Position numbers and translations under genes: made by a program. A stretch of DNA of 64,000 bases from Eubacteriales bacterium (GTDB lineage: Bacteria > Bacillota > Clostridia > Oscillospirales > CAG-382): NCBI GenBank assembly GCA_028702135.1, contig JAQVPJ010000001.1:1-64000 (forward strand), in the 5' to 3' direction. Shown here piece by piece: positions 43,595 through 53,836 of the stretch. Below the pieces are notes generated by a model. That model was not told the DNA's origin, did no database searches, and saw only the letters and a list, made by a program, of their open reading frames with translations. Within the stretch, counting starts at the first letter, position 1; every line of letters begins with the position of its first letter.

Positions 43595-44454
43595 TGGCTT
43601 TGCGTTTTATTGATGTTTCGGTCATTTACGGCGAGGGCACTCCGTTTCGTAAGGTGGCACTTGACAGCATTTCCGTCGATTTTCCCGCCGGTCAGGTAAT
43701 AGGTATAATTGGGCATACAGGCAGCGGAAAAAGCACTATGGTTATGCTCTCAAACGGTATTTTAAAACCGACGAGCGGGAAAATTCTGCTTGAAGAAACT
43801 GATATTTGGGAAAAGCCCAGAGAAATCGGCAGGGTTCGCGCTAAGGTCGGTATAGCCTTTCAATATCCTGAATACCAGCTGTTTGATGAAACAGTTTACA
43901 AGGATATCGCCTTCGGACCTAAAAATATGGGACTTGAAGAGAGTGAAATCGATGCCCGTGTGAGAACTGCCGCCGGATTCTGCGGGTTAGACGAACTTTC
44001 GCTTAAAAAGTCTCCCTTCGAGCTTTCGGGAGGTCAAAAACGTCGTGCCGCTATTGCCGGGGTTATCGCCATGGATCCCAAAGTGTTGGTGCTTGATGAA
44101 CCTACTGCCGGTCTCGACCCTCTCGGGCGAGAGGAAATACTCGGCGGACTGATCAAATACCAGAAAGAAAAAAGCAATACCCTTCTTCTGATATCGCACA
44201 GCATGGAGGATATTGCAAAATACTGCGACCGAATTCTTGTACTAAAGGACGGTAAAGTATATATGTACGGCACGGTAGGTGAGATATTTATGCAGGCGGA
44301 AAAGTTATTCGACGCATCGCTTGACCTTCCGCAGATTACAAAGCTTTTTATAGAGCTTAAAAAGCGTGATCTTACTGAAAACACGGATGTTTATACTGTT
44401 AAATATGCAAAAAAAGAAATAGAAAAGCTCCTTTTTCTAACCAAAAGTCAGTAA
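43591..44454 (+). CDS. ecfA2: Energy-coupling factor transporter ATPase EcfA2
   Basis: A 287-aa ABC ATPase: Walker A GHTGSGKST, Q-loop FQYPEYQLF, signature LSGGQKRR and Walker B VLVLDEPTAGLDP. The start overlaps ecfA1 (ATGATGG). It pairs with EcfA1 as the second, non-identical ATPase of the ECF core. Confidence 0.95.
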   Translation: MMALRFIDVSVIYGEGTPFRKVALDSISVDFPAGQVIGIIGHTGSGKSTMVMLSNGILKPTSGKILLEETDIWEKPREIGRVRAKVGIAFQYPEYQLFDETVYKDIAFGPKNMGLEESEIDARVRTAAGFCGLDELSLKKSPFELSGGQKRRAAIAGVIAMDPKVLVLDEPTAGLDPLGREEILGGLIKYQKEKSNTLLLISHSMEDIAKYCDRILVLKDGKVYMYGTVGEIFMQAEKLFDASLDLPQITKLFIELKKRDLTENTDVYTVKYAKKEIEKLLFLTKSQ

Positions 44455-44487
44455 CGCGAATATTTACCAAAGATCGGATTTTATAAG

Positions 44488-45300
44488 ATGCTCAAAGATA
44501 TCACCCTAGGTCAGTTCTTTCCGGGCAAGTCGCTTCTCCATAGAACAGACCCAAGAATCAAGCTTATAATTTTAGTCGTTTACCTGATTATGGTACTGGC
44601 GGCAAAATCGATAACCGGCGTTATATTCATCGCCCTGGTTACGTTCGCCCTAGTAATGGCTTCACAAATAAACTTGAGAATTATTGCAAAATCGTTAAAA
44701 CCACTTGCATTTATACTGATATTTACCGCTGTAATAAACATATTTTTCGTTTCCGGAGAAACTCCTGTTTTCGAGTGGCGATTTATCCATATCTATAAAG
44801 AGGGACTTATTAATGCCGCTCTGATGATGATCCGGCTTATTTCGTTGATCGCCGGAACAAGCGTGCTGCTTACTTATACCACCTCTCCTTTGGAGCTTAC
44901 GGATGCGATCGAAAGACTGCTCTCGCCGCTGAAAAAAATAAAAGTTCCTGTACATGAATTCGCTATGATGATGACGATTGCTCTTCGTTTTATTCCAACG
45001 CTCATAGAGGAGACAGATAAAATCATCTCCGCTCAAAAAGCAAGAGGTGCCGATTTTGAGACGGGAAGCCTGTTAAAACGCGCAAAAGCTCTTATCCCGA
45101 TTTTAATACCTCTGTTCGTTTCGGCTTTCAGGCGCGCAGACGAGCTTGCTGAGGCTATGGAGTGCAGATGCTACAAAGGCGGAGAGGGAAGGACAAAAAT
45201 GAAGCAGATGAAATCACATCCATCCGATTATGTTTTCTTAATTATTATGATAAGCCTGTGCGTTTCAGTCTATTATATAGATACGCTGCGATTAATATGA
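44488..45300 (+). CDS. ecfT: Energy-coupling factor transporter transmembrane subunit EcfT
   Basis: A 270-aa membrane subunit that couples the ATPases to S-components. It starts GQFFPGKSLLHRTDPRIK, has about five transmembrane segments, and carries the coupling-helix motif SAQKARGADF and a second variant EAMECRCYKGG. The gene ends inside the ATGA overlap with truA. No S-component is present in the window, so this is a shared (group II) module. Confidence 0.95.
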   Translation: MLKDITLGQFFPGKSLLHRTDPRIKLIILVVYLIMVLAAKSITGVIFIALVTFALVMASQINLRIIAKSLKPLAFILIFTAVINIFFVSGETPVFEWRFIHIYKEGLINAALMMIRLISLIAGTSVLLTYTTSPLELTDAIERLLSPLKKIKVPVHEFAMMMTIALRFIPTLIEETDKIISAQKARGADFETGSLLKRAKALIPILIPLFVSAFRRADELAEAMECRCYKGGEGRTKMKQMKSHPSDYVFLIIMISLCVSVYYIDTLRLI

Positions 45301-46034
45301 CCATGATAAATTATGCATTAACCCTTTCTTTTAAGGGCACAAAATATTGCGGCTGGCAGGTACAGAAAAACGCTTTGAGTGTACAGGAAGTCGTACAGGA
45401 TGCGATTGAGGGTGTTTTCGGCACGAGATTGAATCTTACCGGCTGTAGCCGAACAGACTCGGGTGTCCACGCAAACGAATATGTATGCAATATTAAATCA
45501 ACAATGGAAATAGACACCTGTAAGCTCCCGTTGGCAATAAACTCCCATCTTCCGAAAGATATTGCAGTAACCGCTGCAAGGGTGGCAGAGGACAGCTTCC
45601 ATGCAAGATATTCCGCAAAGGGTAAGGAATATATTTATCGAATATGGAACAGCCGGATACACAACCCGTTTTATGCCGAAACCGCCTACCATTATCCAAA
45701 AAAAATCGATGTTGAGAAAGCGGATTTAATTGCAAGCTGCTTTGTAGGACATCATGATTTTTCCTCATTTATGGCGGCTCACAGCAAAATCAAGGATACT
45801 GTACGCGAGGTTTTTTATTTTAAAGCGGAGCGTGACGGCGATTTTGTAAACCTTATTGTGGCTGCAGATGGGTTTTTATACAACATGGTAAGAATTATGT
45901 GCGGAACCGTTCTGCAGATTATTTCCGGAAGAATAGTTTTGCCTGTATGCGACATTATTGCCGCAAAAAACCGCTCTGAAGCAGGCGTTACGCTGCCCGC
46001 CTCGGGATTGTACCTTAACAGGATTTTTTATTGA
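45297..46034 (+). CDS. truA: tRNA pseudouridine(38-40) synthase TruA
   Basis: TruA makes pseudouridine at positions 38-40 of tRNAs. The 245-aa protein has the catalytic Asp in GCSRTDSGVHA, the SFHARYSAKGKEYIYRI block and FLYNMVRIMCGT near the end. The ATG at 45297 overlaps the ecfT stop; the track's earlier start lies inside ecfT. The ecfA1-ecfA2-ecfT-truA order is typical of Firmicutes. Confidence 0.97.
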   Translation: MTMINYALTLSFKGTKYCGWQVQKNALSVQEVVQDAIEGVFGTRLNLTGCSRTDSGVHANEYVCNIKSTMEIDTCKLPLAINSHLPKDIAVTAARVAEDSFHARYSAKGKEYIYRIWNSRIHNPFYAETAYHYPKKIDVEKADLIASCFVGHHDFSSFMAAHSKIKDTVREVFYFKAERDGDFVNLIVAADGFLYNMVRIMCGTVLQIISGRIVLPVCDIIAAKNRSEAGVTLPASGLYLNRIFY

Positions 46035-46054
46035 TATAAAGGAGAAAAACGGCG

Positions 46055-47284
46055 ATGGGTGCTTTTTCGATATTCACCGACAAGAAAAAGAAAAAAGCTC
46101 AAAACAGTGTTCCCACGGTCGAGGAATACTATATTAAGCTTGCACGCCGCACAACCCTTGCAAAATTTATCTGCATTATGCTTATCGGCAGCTTTGTTCT
46201 CTTTTCCTTTTCGGCAAACAAAGAAGAGCTGACGATAGAAAACTTCCGCTATATGCTAAAGTTTGCCGACTTCGGCGCGGAAACGGTCGAGGAAACCGCT
46301 TCGGTCGTTTATTTTGACAGCGATTCGGAAAACGCAGGCGCGTTAATGAGAGGAGACCTCGCCGTACTAAATAACAGCGGCTTGAAGGTTTACAGCTTTA
46401 ACGGAAAAAAGCTTTTAAGCTCTTCTTTTAAATATGACTATCCAAGGATGCTTTCTAACAACAAAAACATATACACTTATGATATCGGCGGCAGTGAGCT
46501 GCGTATTTTCAGCTCTTATTCCCTGCTCTATTCCGAAACCTTCGGTTATCCGATCTACGGGGTTTCGGTAAGTGAAAATGGCGGTTTTGCCGTAGTTACA
46601 TCGGCAAAAGGCTACAGAAACTCGTTTTATGTGTATGACGAATATTACAGAGTGATTTATAAATATTTTTCCGCAGAAAAGTATATAGATTGTATATCGC
46701 TCTCTGCAGACGGAAAAGAAGCCGTCACTCTGCTGCATTATTCTAAATCGGGGGAAATAGTCACGCTGCTTATGAAGTTTTCGGTGGATAAAGAGGAACC
46801 GGTTTTTCAAGCGGAATTCAACGATGAGCTGCCGCTACAGGTGAGCTATATGTCGGATGGATCATATGCTGTATTAACAAGTAAATCACTTAGGTTTTAT
46901 TCCTCCGAAAATATAGCCTCCGACGAAATAATTTTTGGAGAAAAATCGCTTTTGGGCTATGAATTTTGTAATAATTATGCTATAATAACCTACAATACCA
47001 TTGGACTCTCTGCCGGGACTGAGCTTGATGTATATGCGAAGGACGGAACCCTGGTCGCTGTCAGAAGATACGAGGGTGCGTTGCTGGATAAAAAAATATA
47101 CGCGGACAATTTGTATGTGCTTACACACGGTGCGCTTTCGATGGTGGATCTCTCCGGAAAAGATGAGGATAAAATGACCGTCGTGGATAACGAATTCCGG
47201 GATATTATCCTTGACAATGAAAGCATAGTTCTTTTTTCCGATAATAAAGCAGAGTATTTTAAAAATGCCGGGGTCGGCGGATAA
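46055..47284 (+). CDS. DUF5711 family membrane-anchored beta-propeller-like protein
   Basis: A 409-aa protein with a cytoplasmic N-terminus rich in Lys, one transmembrane segment (residues about 36-56) and a large extracytoplasmic beta-rich domain. Repeated short blocks (VYSFNGKKLL, LRIFSSYSLL, LRFYSSENIA, LDVYAKDGTL) suggest a propeller. It matches the uncharacterised DUF5711 family of Clostridia. AAAGGAGAAAA precedes the ATG. It lies between truA and a CvpA-family gene. Confidence 0.8.
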   Translation: MGAFSIFTDKKKKKAQNSVPTVEEYYIKLARRTTLAKFICIMLIGSFVLFSFSANKEELTIENFRYMLKFADFGAETVEETASVVYFDSDSENAGALMRGDLAVLNNSGLKVYSFNGKKLLSSSFKYDYPRMLSNNKNIYTYDIGGSELRIFSSYSLLYSETFGYPIYGVSVSENGGFAVVTSAKGYRNSFYVYDEYYRVIYKYFSAEKYIDCISLSADGKEAVTLLHYSKSGEIVTLLMKFSVDKEEPVFQAEFNDELPLQVSYMSDGSYAVLTSKSLRFYSSENIASDEIIFGEKSLLGYEFCNNYAIITYNTIGLSAGTELDVYAKDGTLVAVRRYEGALLDKKIYADNLYVLTHGALSMVDLSGKDEDKMTVVDNEFRDIILDNESIVLFSDNKAEYFKNAGVGG

Positions 47285-47345
47285 AAAGCATTCCTCCTGA
47301 TTCATAAATTCGGTATTAACACCGGAGAAAGGTACGGTATCCTAT

Positions 47346-48074
47346 ATGAACGCTATACTTGATATTATCATTGTGGTCATTGCATCGTTAACGATTTATT
47401 TTGCTGCAAGGAACGGATTTGTCAAAACATTGCTGTCCGCTTCTTCTTTTCTTATCGCACTGGTTATAACCGTAACCCTTTTTTCTCCCGTAAAAAACGC
47501 ATTTATGGAAACCTCGGCGGTAAACAGTATAAGAGAACATGTCGAAACGGCTCTCGATTCGATAATGTCTGAAAACAATGCGGACAACAGCGCAGACATA
47601 GATGCGTTGTTGGAAAAGGAAAGCGGTGCTGACGGCTTTTTTGAAATCCTTGACAATGCCGGAATAAAACGCGAGGACCTGCAGAAAAGGATTGACGAAT
47701 GGAAGACCGAAGAGGGCGCAGACCTGAAAGAGAAGCTGATAGACTATATTGCCGCACCGATAGTAAATGCACTAATCACCGCCCTCGTTGTATGCCTGCT
47801 CTTTTTCGGTTCTCTCATATTATTGAAGATTGTGACTTGTATTCTCGACAAGATACTCAAGCTACCGGTGCTCAAAACAGCAAATACACTTCTCGGAGTT
47901 ATTCTGGGAATTATACTCGCTTTGGTGCGTATCTATCTGTTTGTGGCCTTGGTCAAGATATTGTTGCCCTATGGTCAAACGCTCGACATCGGCGCGTTTG
48001 ATGCGATTAACACCGAAAAAACCCTGCTGTTTAAATTATTTTACGATTTCAACATATTTAATTTCTTGGTTTAG
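47346..48074 (+). CDS. CvpA family membrane protein
   Basis: A 242-aa protein with four hydrophobic segments: two at the N-terminus (AILDIIIVVIASLTIYF; NGFVKTLLSASSFLIALVI) and two after an acidic loop (residues about 65-125). The family is named for colicin V production, but its role in Clostridia is not settled; it may affect envelope stability. GGAGAAAGG precedes the ATG. Confidence 0.88.
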   Translation: MNAILDIIIVVIASLTIYFAARNGFVKTLLSASSFLIALVITVTLFSPVKNAFMETSAVNSIREHVETALDSIMSENNADNSADIDALLEKESGADGFFEILDNAGIKREDLQKRIDEWKTEEGADLKEKLIDYIAAPIVNALITALVVCLLFFGSLILLKIVTCILDKILKLPVLKTANTLLGVILGIILALVRIYLFVALVKILLPYGQTLDIGAFDAINTEKTLLFKLFYDFNIFNFLV

Positions 48075-48082
48075 AAAGACCT

Positions 48083-48159
48083 ATGATGTATAAAATACTG
48101 AGAGGAAGGAACAACGTTCATTTAGAAATAGCGGAATGAACAATGTGCATTTAGGATGA
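48083..48159 (+). other. Two chained mini-ORFs ahead of pgsA
   Basis: An 18-codon ORF (ATG 48083 to TGA 48139) overlaps by ATGA an ORF of 7 codons (ATG 48136 to TGA 48159), which overlaps by ATGA the pgsA ATG at 48156. Both mini-ORFs contain NNVHL, encoded by a duplicated 16-mer, AACAAYGTKCATTTAG. pgsA has no good Shine-Dalgarno site of its own, so coupling through these frames is possible; chance is the alternative. Confidence 0.35.
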
Positions 48160-48722
48160 AAAAGAATATTCCGAACATATTATCTGTCATCAGACTTCTG
48201 TTGGTACCTGTGTTCATATATTTGTTTTTTAACGACTTCAAAATTACTGCTGCTTTTGTTTTTGCTATAGCGAGCGCAACTGACATACTTGACGGATATC
48301 TTGCAAGGAAATATAACTGGATAACTGCTGCCGGAAAAATACTCGATCCTCTCGCAGATAAGCTTATGCAGGGCGCTGTAATATGCAGCCTTGCGATTGA
48401 TAATATTAACAACAATAAAAGTATGTTTTTTATCGGAATCGCTGTTTTATTCCTTCTTAAGGAAAGTGCGATGATAATCGGTGCATGCATAGTGATACGA
48501 AAGAAACATACGATAGTGGTTTCCAACTGGTACGGAAAAGCCGCAACTGTAGCTTTTTTCTGTATCACGACTATTCTGATTTTCTACAGTGAAAATATGA
48601 CTTTGAACATAATACTGGGCATACTTTTGGTTGCAGTTTTAATATCAGCTCTTCTCCTGTATTATTTCAAAGTATTCCGTGGAGTTTACGGGATAAAATT
48701 TCCCTCTAAAAAGAAAAAATAA
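48156..48722 (+). CDS. pgsA: CDP-diacylglycerol-glycerol-3-phosphate 3-phosphatidyltransferase PgsA
   Basis: PgsA makes phosphatidylglycerol-phosphate, precursor of phosphatidylglycerol and cardiolipin. The 188-aa protein has the CDP-alcohol phosphotransferase motif DGYLARKYNWITAAGKILDP followed by LADK, fitting DGx2ARx8Gx3Dx3D. About five transmembrane segments are visible, with a lysine-rich C-terminus. No normal ribosome-binding site precedes the ATG, and no alternative in-frame start exists before an upstream stop, so initiation is probably coupled to the mini-ORF. Confidence 0.93.
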   Translation: MKKNIPNILSVIRLLLVPVFIYLFFNDFKITAAFVFAIASATDILDGYLARKYNWITAAGKILDPLADKLMQGAVICSLAIDNINNNKSMFFIGIAVLFLLKESAMIIGACIVIRKKHTIVVSNWYGKAATVAFFCITTILIFYSENMTLNIILGILLVAVLISALLLYYFKVFRGVYGIKFPSKKKK

Positions 48723-48754
48723 ATTTCGGTTCACCCCAGTGAAGGAGTCCCTAT

Positions 48755-51037
48755 ATGCTAATAAAAAAGTGCAGCCGCTGCAAAACACGCGTTGCGGTCA
48801 TATATGTAACTAAAAACGAGTTCGGCAGAGCGATCAGCGAGGGCTATTGCCTTAAATGCGCTAAAGAGCTCGGAATCAAGCCGGTCGACGATATTATCAA
48901 AAGAATGGGTATGAGCGAGGAGGAGTTTGACGCCATGAGCGAGGAGATGTCCGAGCTTATGCCGCAACTTGACGAAAACGAGGAAGAAAACGACGAGGGC
49001 AGAGCTCCGGCAATTGATCTTAATGTCATGCTGTCGGGAAATCCTAATCAGCAGCCCGTTCCGTATAAAGAACAGACCGGACGTCAGGATGGAAACGTTA
49101 AAGACGAGAAGAAGCAAAAACGGAAATTTCTTGACCAATTCTGCATAGACCTGACCGCAAAGGCACGGCAAGGCAAAATGGATAGAATCGTCGGCAGAGA
49201 AAACGAGATTGAGAGAGTAATTCATATTTTGACGCGCCGCCAGAAGAATAATCCCTGCTTAATCGGCGAGCCTGGAGTAGGTAAAACCGCTATCGCTGAG
49301 GCGCTCGCTCAAAAAATCGTAAATAGAGCTGTACCTTATAAGCTTCTTGAAAAAGAGGTTATGCTTGTAGATATGACCTCTGTCGTTGCGGGTACACAGT
49401 TCAGAGGCCAATTTGAGAACCGTATGAAGGGTCTTATTGAGGATGCGAAAAAAAGCGGGAATATTATTCTGGTAATAGATGAGATTCATTCCATAGTCGG
49501 AGCAGGAAATGCTGAAGGCGGAATGAACGCTGCAAATATCCTTAAACCCGCGTTGAGCAGGGGTGAGATACAGCTTATCGGCGCGACCACGTTAGTTGAA
49601 TACCGCAAGTATATCGAGCATGACGCCGCACTCGAAAGGCGTTTCCAACCTGTTTTGATTAACGAGCCGTCCATTGAGGACAGTATTGAGATTCTTACGG
49701 GCATTAAATCCTATTATGAGAGTTTTCACGGTGTAAAAATACCCGATTCAATGATAAGCAGGATGGTTACTCTTTCCGAGCGTTATATAACAGACCGCTT
49801 CCTGCCGGATAAAGCGATAGACCTTATGGATGAGGCATGCGCTTATATGGCTATGCACTCTCCCGTTGTCGATAACATCAACCGTACAGCTGATGAGATA
49901 AAAACTCTTAATACCGAAAAAGAGGCGATTGAGAGCAAAGAGACTATGGAAGAGAACGATTATTCCCGTTTAGCTGACATTAAAACAAAGCTGCTTCAGA
50001 AAAATCAACTTTTCGATTCTCTTTCCGCAGAACGTGACAATCTTTATCTGGATGAGTTCAGCCTTGCAAAAGTAGTGGAGGTATGGACCGGAATCCCGGC
50101 AACTAACATTAATGAAAACGAATTCCAGAAAATCGAGCGCCTCGAAAACGAGATCAAGAAACGCATAGTCGGACAGGATGAAGCAGTCTCTAAGGTGGCA
50201 AAAGCAATAAAGCGCAACAGAGCGGGTATTTCATACAAGAAAAAGCCTGTGTCGTTTATCTTTGCAGGTTCAACCGGTGTAGGTAAAACCGAGCTTGTAA
50301 AAGTGCTCGCAAAATACCTTTTCGATACTCCTGACGCATTGATTCGTCTTGATATGAGCGAGTTCATGGAGAAGCATTCGGTATCAAGAATCATAGGCTC
50401 ACCTCCCGGCTATATCGGCTATGACGATGCCGGTCAGCTAACCGAGAAAATCCGCCGCAAGCCTTATTCTATAGTATTGTTCGACGAGATAGAAAAAGCT
50501 CATCCCGATGTTCTGAATATCCTTTTACAAATTCTCGACGACGGCCGCATTACCGATTCACACGGTAAAGAGGTCAACTTTGAGAACGCTGTTATTATTA
50601 TGACAACTAATGCCGGAAGCAAGGACTTTTCTGCCACTGCGGGTTTTACAGCATCTTCAAAGAACAGCGACGAGGAGAAGGTAAAAAAAGCGCTTGAGGA
50701 TTTCCTGCGTCCCGAGTTTATCAACCGCGTTGATGAAATAGTGGTGTTCAACCGCCTGACAAAGGAGAATTTCTCGTTTATATGCCGCATTATGCTCGGT
50801 GATTTGCAAAGCGTGCTCGCAGATAAACAAATCAAACTCGATTACGACGACAAGACCGTCGAATATCTTGTTAATAAAGGTTTTTCCGAAAAATACGGTG
50901 CCCGCAATCTGCGCCGTCTAATCCAGACCGACGTTGAAGATCAGCTTGCAGCAAGGATTATAGAACGGTTTTTTGCCCCATTCGACAACGTATTTATTAC
51001 CGTAAAAGGAGATAAAATCGAAATTACCAGCAAATAA
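48755..51037 (+). CDS. Clp ATPase (ClpE/ClpC-like) with N-terminal zinc finger
   Basis: A 760-aa HSP100 unfoldase that feeds ClpP. The N-terminus has a CxxC...CxxC finger (CSRCKTR... GYCLKCAKE), like ClpE, in place of the double Clp-N repeat of ClpC. After an acidic linker come AAA domain 1 ([18 protein letters not shown]), a short coiled-coil ([19 protein letters not shown]) and AAA domain 2 ([20 protein letters not shown]), with an AGF tripeptide in the expected ClpP-docking loop. GAAGGAG precedes the ATG. No CtsR or McsA/B gene is nearby. Confidence 0.9.
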   Translation: MLIKKCSRCKTRVAVIYVTKNEFGRAISEGYCLKCAKELGIKPVDDIIKRMGMSEEEFDAMSEEMSELMPQLDENEEENDEGRAPAIDLNVMLSGNPNQQPVPYKEQTGRQDGNVKDEKKQKRKFLDQFCIDLTAKARQGKMDRIVGRENEIERVIHILTRRQKNNPCLIGEPGVGKTAIAEALAQKIVNRAVPYKLLEKEVMLVDMTSVVAGTQFRGQFENRMKGLIEDAKKSGNIILVIDEIHSIVGAGNAEGGMNAANILKPALSRGEIQLIGATTLVEYRKYIEHDAALERRFQPVLINEPSIEDSIEILTGIKSYYESFHGVKIPDSMISRMVTLSERYITDRFLPDKAIDLMDEACAYMAMHSPVVDNINRTADEIKTLNTEKEAIESKETMEENDYSRLADIKTKLLQKNQLFDSLSAERDNLYLDEFSLAKVVEVWTGIPATNINENEFQKIERLENEIKKRIVGQDEAVSKVAKAIKRNRAGISYKKKPVSFIFAGSTGVGKTELVKVLAKYLFDTPDALIRLDMSEFMEKHSVSRIIGSPPGYIGYDDAGQLTEKIRRKPYSIVLFDEIEKAHPDVLNILLQILDDGRITDSHGKEVNFENAVIIMTTNAGSKDFSATAGFTASSKNSDEEKVKKALEDFLRPEFINRVDEIVVFNRLTKENFSFICRIMLGDLQSVLADKQIKLDYDDKTVEYLVNKGFSEKYGARNLRRLIQTDVEDQLAARIIERFFAPFDNVFITVKGDKIEITSK

Positions 51038-51058
51038 CCGCAATCATGAGGTGATAGA

Positions 51059-53827
51059 GTGCCGCTTAAAAAACCGGTAGATAACCCTCGCCGAAAGACA
51101 TTACACAACGAGTCACCCCTATATGACGACAAATCAGATATCGGCGACATCAATAAAATACGCACTGTTACCTCCGATTCCGGCAGACAATATGACAGCG
51201 GCTCATTCTTTCCCGCAGGGATGCAACCGTTTGAGGTAGCTGAATTTCTGGATTCCGATTTAATCGGCGGATTAAACCTCAAGCAGATAAAAAAGCGCAT
51301 CTCAAGGCACGGTGCGAACATAATTACAAACGAGTTCAGACTCACATTCAAACAGAGCTTAAAAAATCAGATCAAGGGTTTGATAGGCCCGCTATTGATC
51401 GCCTGCTCTCTTCTTATGTATGTGTTTGAAAGTCAATACACATACCTCGCATTGGCGGGTGTTACATTCTTGCTTGTAATTATCAATGCCCTTCTCGAAT
51501 CCCGTGCATCCAATGCTTTGAATGTGCCGAGGAAATATTCAGCCATAAAAGCAAGCGTAACACGGGAGGGTATAACGGATATTACCGACAGCAGGCGGCT
51601 TGTTCCGGGAGATATAATAGTCTTGTCGGAAGGTATGGTGGTTCCCTGCGATGCCCGTCTGATTGAGGATAATGCTTTAGCAGTGCTTGAAACTCCTGTA
51701 AGCGGCAAGAAGGGCAGCGTCTTAAAGGATTCCATCTATATAGCTGCGAACGACGGTGAGCTTGTCTATCCGAACATGGTTTATGCCGGTTCAATAGTCA
51801 CCGGAGGGTATGGAAGTGCGATAGTATGTTATACGGGTAAGGATACTCTGTTAAGACGCATTAACGAGAAAAAAACTGATTTCCTTCCCCTGATGCTTAA
51901 ATATATACAAAGGACAAGCAAGTATCTTTCAATCACCGCAGTATTCGCATGTTTCACTCTGCTTTTACTCGGTGCTCTTACAGGACGCAGCATCCCGGAG
52001 CTTTTTATTATATCAATTTCAATCGGCGCGGTTTCATTATGTGACAGTATGCTGTCGCTTTCATCAGCTTCTTTCGGATACGGTGTAAAAATGATGTCTT
52101 CCAAAGGGACGGTGGTTAAAAACCTTAACTGTATCCCTGCGATTTGTGAGATTAACACGATTATGTGCAGCAAGAATACCGCTTTCCCTCCTAAGAAAAT
52201 GACTTTAAGCGGTATTTACACGGACAATGACTTCCTCGCAGCGGATAAAAAGATGACTGACAGGGCAAAAGAACTTTTATATATTGCTCTCGCGTGCTCG
52301 GATATAAAATTCAGCAATCATTCTAAAAAGCGTAAAAATGTTCCTGATTTCAAAGGTAGAATCTATGACTGTGCCATCGCTCTTTTTCTTGCGGAAAAGG
52401 GCTACGATGTTCCCAAAGAGCTTGCTGAATTCTTTAAAATCGATACGGAATACTCCCTTTCGGGAGAGGTTTCAAGGATTCTTATACTGTACAAGGGAAG
52501 AAATATTGTTGTTCTCAAGGGAGCGCCCGAATTTATACTCTCGCGCTGTACCGGTTACGAGCTTAACGGAACCGGTTATAAAATGAGCCAGATAACCCGC
52601 AGGCGAATACTCACTGCCCTTGAGCAAAATTCACATGAATCGGGATATATCATAGCAATAGCTGCCGGAGAAACCTCCGCAGACAACCTGAGGGATATTA
52701 CTGCTGAGCGGAGACTGATGTTCAAGGGATTTATTACACTTTACAGTGCGATAGACGTTGATAACGCCTCAGCTGTTTATAAATGCGATCAGGCAGGAAT
52801 CGAGACGGTCGTGTCCTCCTCGGACAGCTACTATACCGCATACAACATGGCTAAAAATGCAGGTATCGTAACCACGGAGCAGCAGGTTGTTAGCGCCGAA
52901 CAGATGTATGCCACCGAAAAAGGGCTTTTTATTGCTAACTGTCCCGATTATAAGCTTTTCCTTAACTTTTCGGACAGCGAATGGCTTCAGATTTTAAAAT
53001 ACCGCAAAGACGACAAACGAGTCGTAGGTGCCACCGCAGAGAGGCTTGAGGAGCTTGTTCTGATGAACGAGGCGGATGTATCATTTGTTCCCGAAAGCGC
53101 ACCCGACACGCTCAAGCAATCAGCTGACGTTCTTATGTTGTCAAGCGGTTTTGACACATTAATAGACTGTCTGCAGAATGCGCGGCTGATATTCGTCCGT
53201 ATTCATTCGGTTGCCGAATATCTTACGGTCGGCTTTTCGGTGCTGTTTCTAACTGCTTTGTTTTCACTGATAGTCGGAACACCCCTTCCGTTCCGGGTAC
53301 AAGAGATATTGTTCGGTGGTATTATTTTCAACTTGTTTTTTGCGGCAAGCCTTGCTTTTTCTCCGACAAACCGAAAACTGCTTATGGAAAAGCTGCCGAA
53401 ATACAAGCCAAAACCGAGAGTTGCGGATTTTCTAAACCCGCTTATATATTCGTCAGGCGCTTCAGTTTCGCTTCTGGTTATATACGGTATTACAAAGAGC
53501 TTCTCTGCAACTTTATTAGGATTTACAGTATTACTGTTGCTGTATGCCCAAACAAATATATTCCGTACAAGCATTTTTAAGAAAAAGGTGTTCGGTAATC
53601 CGCTTTTTATTTTAACGGCGTTGTTTTCCGCTTCGATAATGGCTTTGCTTTTCCTTTTTGAACCGTTGAGGGTGACTTTCGCTTATACGAATATTACGCT
53701 TCTCCAGATATGTATAAGCCTTGCGGTTTCGGGGGGATACTTTATAGTACTGCAGCTAATCAAGCTCTGGATTGATATATATACAGCGAAAAAAAGAGAG
53801 AAATCCCTTTTACCTGCGCAAAAATAA
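51059..53827 (+). CDS. P2-type-ATPase homologue lacking catalytic motifs (predicted pseudoenzyme)
   Basis: A 922-aa protein with the architecture of a cation P-type ATPase: N-terminal actuator region, TM1-2 at about 108-145, A domain with RLVPGDIIVLSEGMVVPCDARLI, TM3-4 at 290-330, P and N domains, and five or six C-terminal membrane segments. The catalytic sites are altered: TGES becomes SGKK; PEGLP becomes CDSML; CSDKTGTLTQNKM becomes CSKNTAFPPKKM (residues 370-381), with no Asp; TGD becomes SSSD; and the GDGxNDxP hinge becomes FVPESAPD. Ion pumping by phospho-Asp chemistry is therefore not expected. The frame is open and long, so it is not a decaying pseudogene. GTG start with GAGGTGAT upstream, 21 bases after the Clp gene. 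Confidence 0.85.
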   Translation: MPLKKPVDNPRRKTLHNESPLYDDKSDIGDINKIRTVTSDSGRQYDSGSFFPAGMQPFEVAEFLDSDLIGGLNLKQIKKRISRHGANIITNEFRLTFKQSLKNQIKGLIGPLLIACSLLMYVFESQYTYLALAGVTFLLVIINALLESRASNALNVPRKYSAIKASVTREGITDITDSRRLVPGDIIVLSEGMVVPCDARLIEDNALAVLETPVSGKKGSVLKDSIYIAANDGELVYPNMVYAGSIVTGGYGSAIVCYTGKDTLLRRINEKKTDFLPLMLKYIQRTSKYLSITAVFACFTLLLLGALTGRSIPELFIISISIGAVSLCDSMLSLSSASFGYGVKMMSSKGTVVKNLNCIPAICEINTIMCSKNTAFPPKKMTLSGIYTDNDFLAADKKMTDRAKELLYIALACSDIKFSNHSKKRKNVPDFKGRIYDCAIALFLAEKGYDVPKELAEFFKIDTEYSLSGEVSRILILYKGRNIVVLKGAPEFILSRCTGYELNGTGYKMSQITRRRILTALEQNSHESGYIIAIAAGETSADNLRDITAERRLMFKGFITLYSAIDVDNASAVYKCDQAGIETVVSSSDSYYTAYNMAKNAGIVTTEQQVVSAEQMYATEKGLFIANCPDYKLFLNFSDSEWLQILKYRKDDKRVVGATAERLEELVLMNEADVSFVPESAPDTLKQSADVLMLSSGFDTLIDCLQNARLIFVRIHSVAEYLTVGFSVLFLTALFSLIVGTPLPFRVQEILFGGIIFNLFFAASLAFSPTNRKLLMEKLPKYKPKPRVADFLNPLIYSSGASVSLLVIYGITKSFSATLLGFTVLLLLYAQTNIFRTSIFKKKVFGNPLFILTALFSASIMALLFLFEPLRVTFAYTNITLLQICISLAVSGGYFIVLQLIKLWIDIYTAKKREKSLLPAQK

Positions 53828-53836
53828 CACCTATCG

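Noticed and set aside
45162-45296. N-terminal extension of TruA as given in the ORF track
   Set aside because: It lies inside ecfT in another frame; the ATG at 45297 gives the conserved TruA N-terminus and the ATGA overlap.
51059-53827. Functional calcium-transporting P-type ATPase
   Set aside because: The phosphorylated Asp of DKTGT and the TGES and TGD motifs are all absent, so calling it an active pump is not supported.
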